This document shows, one piece after another, positions 5,489-7,998 of a DNA stretch of 7,998 bases. Positions within the stretch are counted from its first letter, which is position 1; the number at the start of each line of letters is the position of its first letter. The position numbers and the translations under genes were made by a program. Origin of the DNA: Gallionella sp. (GTDB lineage: Bacteria > Pseudomonadota > Gammaproteobacteria > Burkholderiales > Gallionellaceae); assembly GCA_004298605.1 (NCBI GenBank), contig SCPW01000389.1, positions 1 to 7,998 of the forward strand. The letters are read 5' to 3'. The notes under the pieces were generated by a model. It worked only from the letters and a program-made list of their open reading frames with translations, was not told the DNA's origin and ran no database searches.

Positions 5489-6574
5489 ATGGCCCAACTC
5501 GAAATCAGGAACGTCACACGCCGCTTCGGCGATTTCGTCGCGCTGGATAATGTCAGCCTGAGCATCGAGGCGGGCGAATTCTTCACGTTGCTCGGCCCTT
5601 CCGGCTGCGGCAAAACCACCCTGCTGCGCATGATCGCCGGTTTCGATTTGCCCGATGCCGGGCAAATATTGCTGGATGGCAAAGACCTTGCCGGCACCCC
5701 CGCAGAAAAGCGCCCGATCCATACCGTGTTCCAGAGCTACGCGCTGTTCCCGCACCTGACGGTGGCGGAGAACATCGCTTTTCCGCTCAGGATGTCGCGC
5801 TGCCCGCCGACGGAAATTCGGGGACGATTGCGGGAAGCGCTGGAGCAGGTGCGCTTGGCCGACAAGGCGGACGCTTATCCGCGCGAACTTTCCGGCGGGG
5901 AGAAGCAGCGCGTGGCATTGGCGCGCGGGCTGGTCAACCGCCCGCGCCTGCTGCTGCTCGACGAATCGCTGGCCGCGCTGGACGCCAAGCTGCGCGAAGA
6001 AGTGCAGGTCGAGCTGATTAACCTGCAACGCGAAGTGGGGATTACTTTCGTGTTCGTGACCCACGCCCAGGCCGAGGCGCTGGCGCTGTCGCACCGCATT
6101 GCGGTGATGAGCCGGGGCAAGGTGGAACAAGTGGACGAACCATCGAAATTATACGGGTTTCCCCGTAACCGCTTCGTTGCCGATTTCATCGGGCACATCA
6201 ACATGATTGACGCGCAGGTGACTGAGCATGCACACAGCCATCTGCGCCTTGCCGTTTCCGGGCTGGGTGAAATCATCGCGCCGCCGCTGAAAGGGGCGGC
6301 TGCCGGAGACCGCGGGGGCTACGCGATTCGCCCGGAGCAGGTGCGCATCGGCGTGCATGGCGAGCTGGACGAACTGAAAAACCATTTTTCCGGCGTGGTA
6401 CACAGCCTGCTCTATCAGGGCGATGTCAGCGTGTACAGGGTCATGCTCGCGAATGGCGCAATGATCGAAGCGCTGTTACCGAATTCCGCGCCGGGGCGCG
6501 CCGAACTGTTCGAGGTGGGCGATGCGGTCAAGGTCGGCTGGCGGCATGATGCCGGGGTGTTTTTGCATGGCTGA
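5489..6574 (+). CDS. potA: Polyamine ABC transporter ATP-binding protein, PotA-like
   Basis: This is the cytoplasmic ATPase that powers import of spermidine/putrescine-type substrates through the two permeases encoded next. The 361-aa protein shows Walker A GPSGCGKTT at 36-44, Q-loop Gln82 in FQSYALFPHLTV, signature LSGGE at 134-138, Walker B LLLLDE at 154-159 with the catalytic Glu, D-loop, and H-loop His192. Walker B continues DESLAALD, with Ser rather than the usual Pro after DE, as in E. coli PotA. After the H-loop it reads THAQAEAL where most relatives have THDQEEAL. A C-terminal TOBE-like regulatory domain spans roughly 240-361. Its end overlaps the next gene by eight bases. The ATG at 5489 has no strong ribosome site. 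Substrate (spermidine, putrescine or another cation) cannot be fixed from sequence; related Fe3+, sulfate or putrescine (PotG) ATPases are alternatives, but permease context favours Pot. Confidence 0.9.
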   Translation: MAQLEIRNVTRRFGDFVALDNVSLSIEAGEFFTLLGPSGCGKTTLLRMIAGFDLPDAGQILLDGKDLAGTPAEKRPIHTVFQSYALFPHLTVAENIAFPLRMSRCPPTEIRGRLREALEQVRLADKADAYPRELSGGEKQRVALARGLVNRPRLLLLDESLAALDAKLREEVQVELINLQREVGITFVFVTHAQAEALALSHRIAVMSRGKVEQVDEPSKLYGFPRNRFVADFIGHINMIDAQVTEHAHSHLRLAVSGLGEIIAPPLKGAAAGDRGGYAIRPEQVRIGVHGELDELKNHFSGVVHSLLYQGDVSVYRVMLANGAMIEALLPNSAPGRAELFEVGDAVKVGWRHDAGVFLHG

Positions 6575-7478
6575 GCCCGGGCGCAAACCTGCTCCCGGCG
6601 CGCGCCTGACGCGGTATCTGGTGGGCGGCCCACCGTTTTTGTTTTTGCTGCTGTTGTTTGTCGCGCCCGGCGCGATCATGGCGCTCGCCTCATTCCGCTA
6701 CCCGGGCGAATTTGGCGGGCTGGCGCCGCTGGCCGCCGCCGACCCTAATGTCTTGCACGGGGTCACGCTGGAAACTTACCGGTTCTTTTTCGGCGACCCG
6801 ATTTATGGCGAAATTTTCGTCAAATCGATTTTCATGGCGCTTGCCGCCACGCTGATCTGCCTGGCTATGGCTTATCCGCTGGCGCTGCTGATCGCGCGCA
6901 GCCCGAAGAAAAGCCGCGACCTGATGGTGCTGCTGGTGATCCTGCCGTTCGCCAGCAATTTCCTGATCCGCGTTTACGCCTGGATGATCCTGCTCGGGCC
7001 ACAATCGGCGTTGAGCCAACTGCTCAACGGCGCGCTGCACCTGCTCGGCATCGCGCCGGTGCAGTTGCTGTTTTCGCCGTTCGCCGTGCTGATCGCTCTG
7101 GTGTACGTACATTTGCCCTTCATGGTGTTGCCGCTGTATACCAACCTGGAAAAACACGATCCGTCGTTGCTCGACGCGGCGCAGGATTTGGGCGCGAATG
7201 CCTGGCAGCGGTTCTGGCGCGTGACCTTCCCGCTCTCGCTGCCGGGGGTGTTTTCCGGCTCCGCGCTGGTGTTCATTCCGGTGCTCGGCATGTTTGCGAT
7301 TCCGGAAATTCTGGGCGGTACCGGCGACATGCTGGTCGGCAACCTTATCAAGGAGCAATTCCTCGGGACACGCGACTGGCCGTTCGGTTCCACCCTGTCG
7401 ATCATGCTGACCATCGTGGTATTGCTGATCGCCGGGCTCATCGCCAAACTCGGCGCGCGCCGGGGTGGCTATGTGTGA
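6567..7478 (+). CDS. potB: Polyamine ABC transporter permease, PotB-like
   Basis: This 303-aa inner-membrane protein forms half of the transport channel. I place the start at the ATG at 6567, which overlaps the end of potA by eight bases; a longer frame to 6522 lies wholly within potA and adds nothing family-like. After a basic N-terminus, membrane segments are visible at about 18-42, 84-110, 119-143, 165-190, 230-250 and 277-295. The cytoplasmic EAA loop that docks to the ATPase is at about 203-226 (DAAQDLGANAWQRFWRV, then LPLSLPG-type residues), and RVYAWMILLG is typical of PotB. The order ATPase, PotB, PotC is the standard pot operon. The overlapping ends imply translational coupling from potA, and the stop overlaps the potC start. 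Confidence 0.92.
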   Translation: MAEPGRKPAPGARLTRYLVGGPPFLFLLLLFVAPGAIMALASFRYPGEFGGLAPLAAADPNVLHGVTLETYRFFFGDPIYGEIFVKSIFMALAATLICLAMAYPLALLIARSPKKSRDLMVLLVILPFASNFLIRVYAWMILLGPQSALSQLLNGALHLLGIAPVQLLFSPFAVLIALVYVHLPFMVLPLYTNLEKHDPSLLDAAQDLGANAWQRFWRVTFPLSLPGVFSGSALVFIPVLGMFAIPEILGGTGDMLVGNLIKEQFLGTRDWPFGSTLSIMLTIVVLLIAGLIAKLGARRGGYV

Positions 7479-7998
7479 GGGCGGACGTGCGTAGGGGGCC
7501 GTGGCTGTGGGCGGCGGCGCTGGCGGTATATGCCTTTCTGTACTTGCCGCTCGCCATCGTCGTCGCTTATTCGTTCAACGATTCGCGCCTGAACGCCGAA
7601 TGGGTGGGCTTCACTCTGCACTGGTACCAGGTGCTGCTGCACGATGAGGAGATGCTGCTCGCCGCCGGAAATTCGCTGTTCATCGCGCTGGCGTCCAGCC
7701 TGATCGCCACCGTGCTCGGCACCATGGCCGGTATCGCCATCCACCGCTATGACTTCAAGTTGCTCAACTTCATGGCGCTGGCGCCGGTGGCGATGCCGGA
7801 AATCCTGCTCGGCGTGTCGTTGCTGCTGTTTTTCATCCAGGTGCTGAATCTCACGCTCGGCATGCTGTCCATCGTGCTCGCCCACATCACGTTTTCCATC
7901 GGCTTTGCAACCGTCGTGGTGCGCGTAGCCCTGGCCGGTCTCGATGAGAGCATCTTCGAGGCGGCGCGCGATCTGGGGGCATCGCCGTGGCAGACATT
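7475..7998 (+). CDS. potC: Polyamine ABC transporter permease, PotC-like (partial, runs off window)
   Basis: This is the second permease of the polyamine transporter. The best start is GTG at 7475, whose GTGA overlaps the potB TGA by four bases and which follows GGGGTGG; a GTG at 7487 after AGGG is possible. The 174 codons present include segment 1 with YLPLAIVVAYSFNDS (about 23-37), a PotC hallmark, then FTLHWYQVLL, segments near 67-88, 99-121 and 128-150, and the start of the EAA loop, FEAARDLGASPWQT at 161-174. The window cuts within this loop, so roughly the last third is missing. A periplasmic binding protein (potD type) would be expected next. Confidence 0.93.
   Translation, partial: MRADVRRGPWLWAAALAVYAFLYLPLAIVVAYSFNDSRLNAEWVGFTLHWYQVLLHDEEMLLAAGNSLFIALASSLIATVLGTMAGIAIHRYDFKLLNFMALAPVAMPEILLGVSLLLFFIQVLNLTLGMLSIVLAHITFSIGFATVVVRVALAGLDESIFEAARDLGASPWQT

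Noticed and set aside
5366..6130. 254-codon minus-strand frame opposite potA
   Set aside because: Antisense to the Walker motifs of potA; composition is a codon-bias shadow.
6690..7358. 222-codon minus-strand frame opposite potB
   Set aside because: Gln/Arg/His-rich translation of the reverse strand of a permease gene, not a protein family.

Overview
The window looks like chromosomal DNA of a betaproteobacterium, plausibly of the Nitrosomonadales/Gallionellaceae type. This is an inference from four things: the prfC sequence, an NsrR-type Rrf2 regulator, a PEP-CTERM (exosortase-sorted) protein, and moderately high GC with GC-ending codons in the core genes. No rRNA, tRNA, CRISPR array or complete insertion sequence was seen.

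Layout. Positions 1-567 hold a short leader and a 144-aa unknown acidic protein on +. Positions 595-1980 hold two minus-strand genes, nsrR (upstream) and an M48 zinc-metalloprotease lipoprotein (downstream). They are separated by a 165-bp MITE-like element with perfect 25-bp terminal inverted repeats. The element now supplies both the nsrR stop codon and the apparent start of the protease gene. Positions 1981-2298 are the divergent nsrR/prfC control region, with a possible NsrR half-site and a strong intrinsic terminator inside the prfC leader. Positions 2299-3942 are prfC (release factor 3). Positions 3943-4062 are a convergent gap with stem-loops. Positions 4060-4791 encode a PEP-CTERM secreted protein on the minus strand, preceded by a doubtful 78-codon frame. 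Positions 5036-5325 are a decayed vapBC toxin-antitoxin locus: the vapB head is joined to the last ~27 codons of vapC, with a one-base frameshift. From 5489 to the end runs a tightly overlapping potABC-type polyamine ABC transporter operon on + (ATPase and two permeases, the second cut by the window edge).

How the parts relate. The potABC genes form one translationally coupled import system whose periplasmic binding protein (potD type) would be expected just downstream. nsrR encodes a nitric-oxide-sensing Fe-S repressor with all three cluster cysteines; its target genes are not in this window apart from a possible autoregulatory site. prfC acts in translation termination and is independent. 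The most interesting structure is accessory: the small inverted-repeat element that has remodelled the nsrR/M48 junction, and the vapBC deletion scar between the PEP-CTERM gene and potA.
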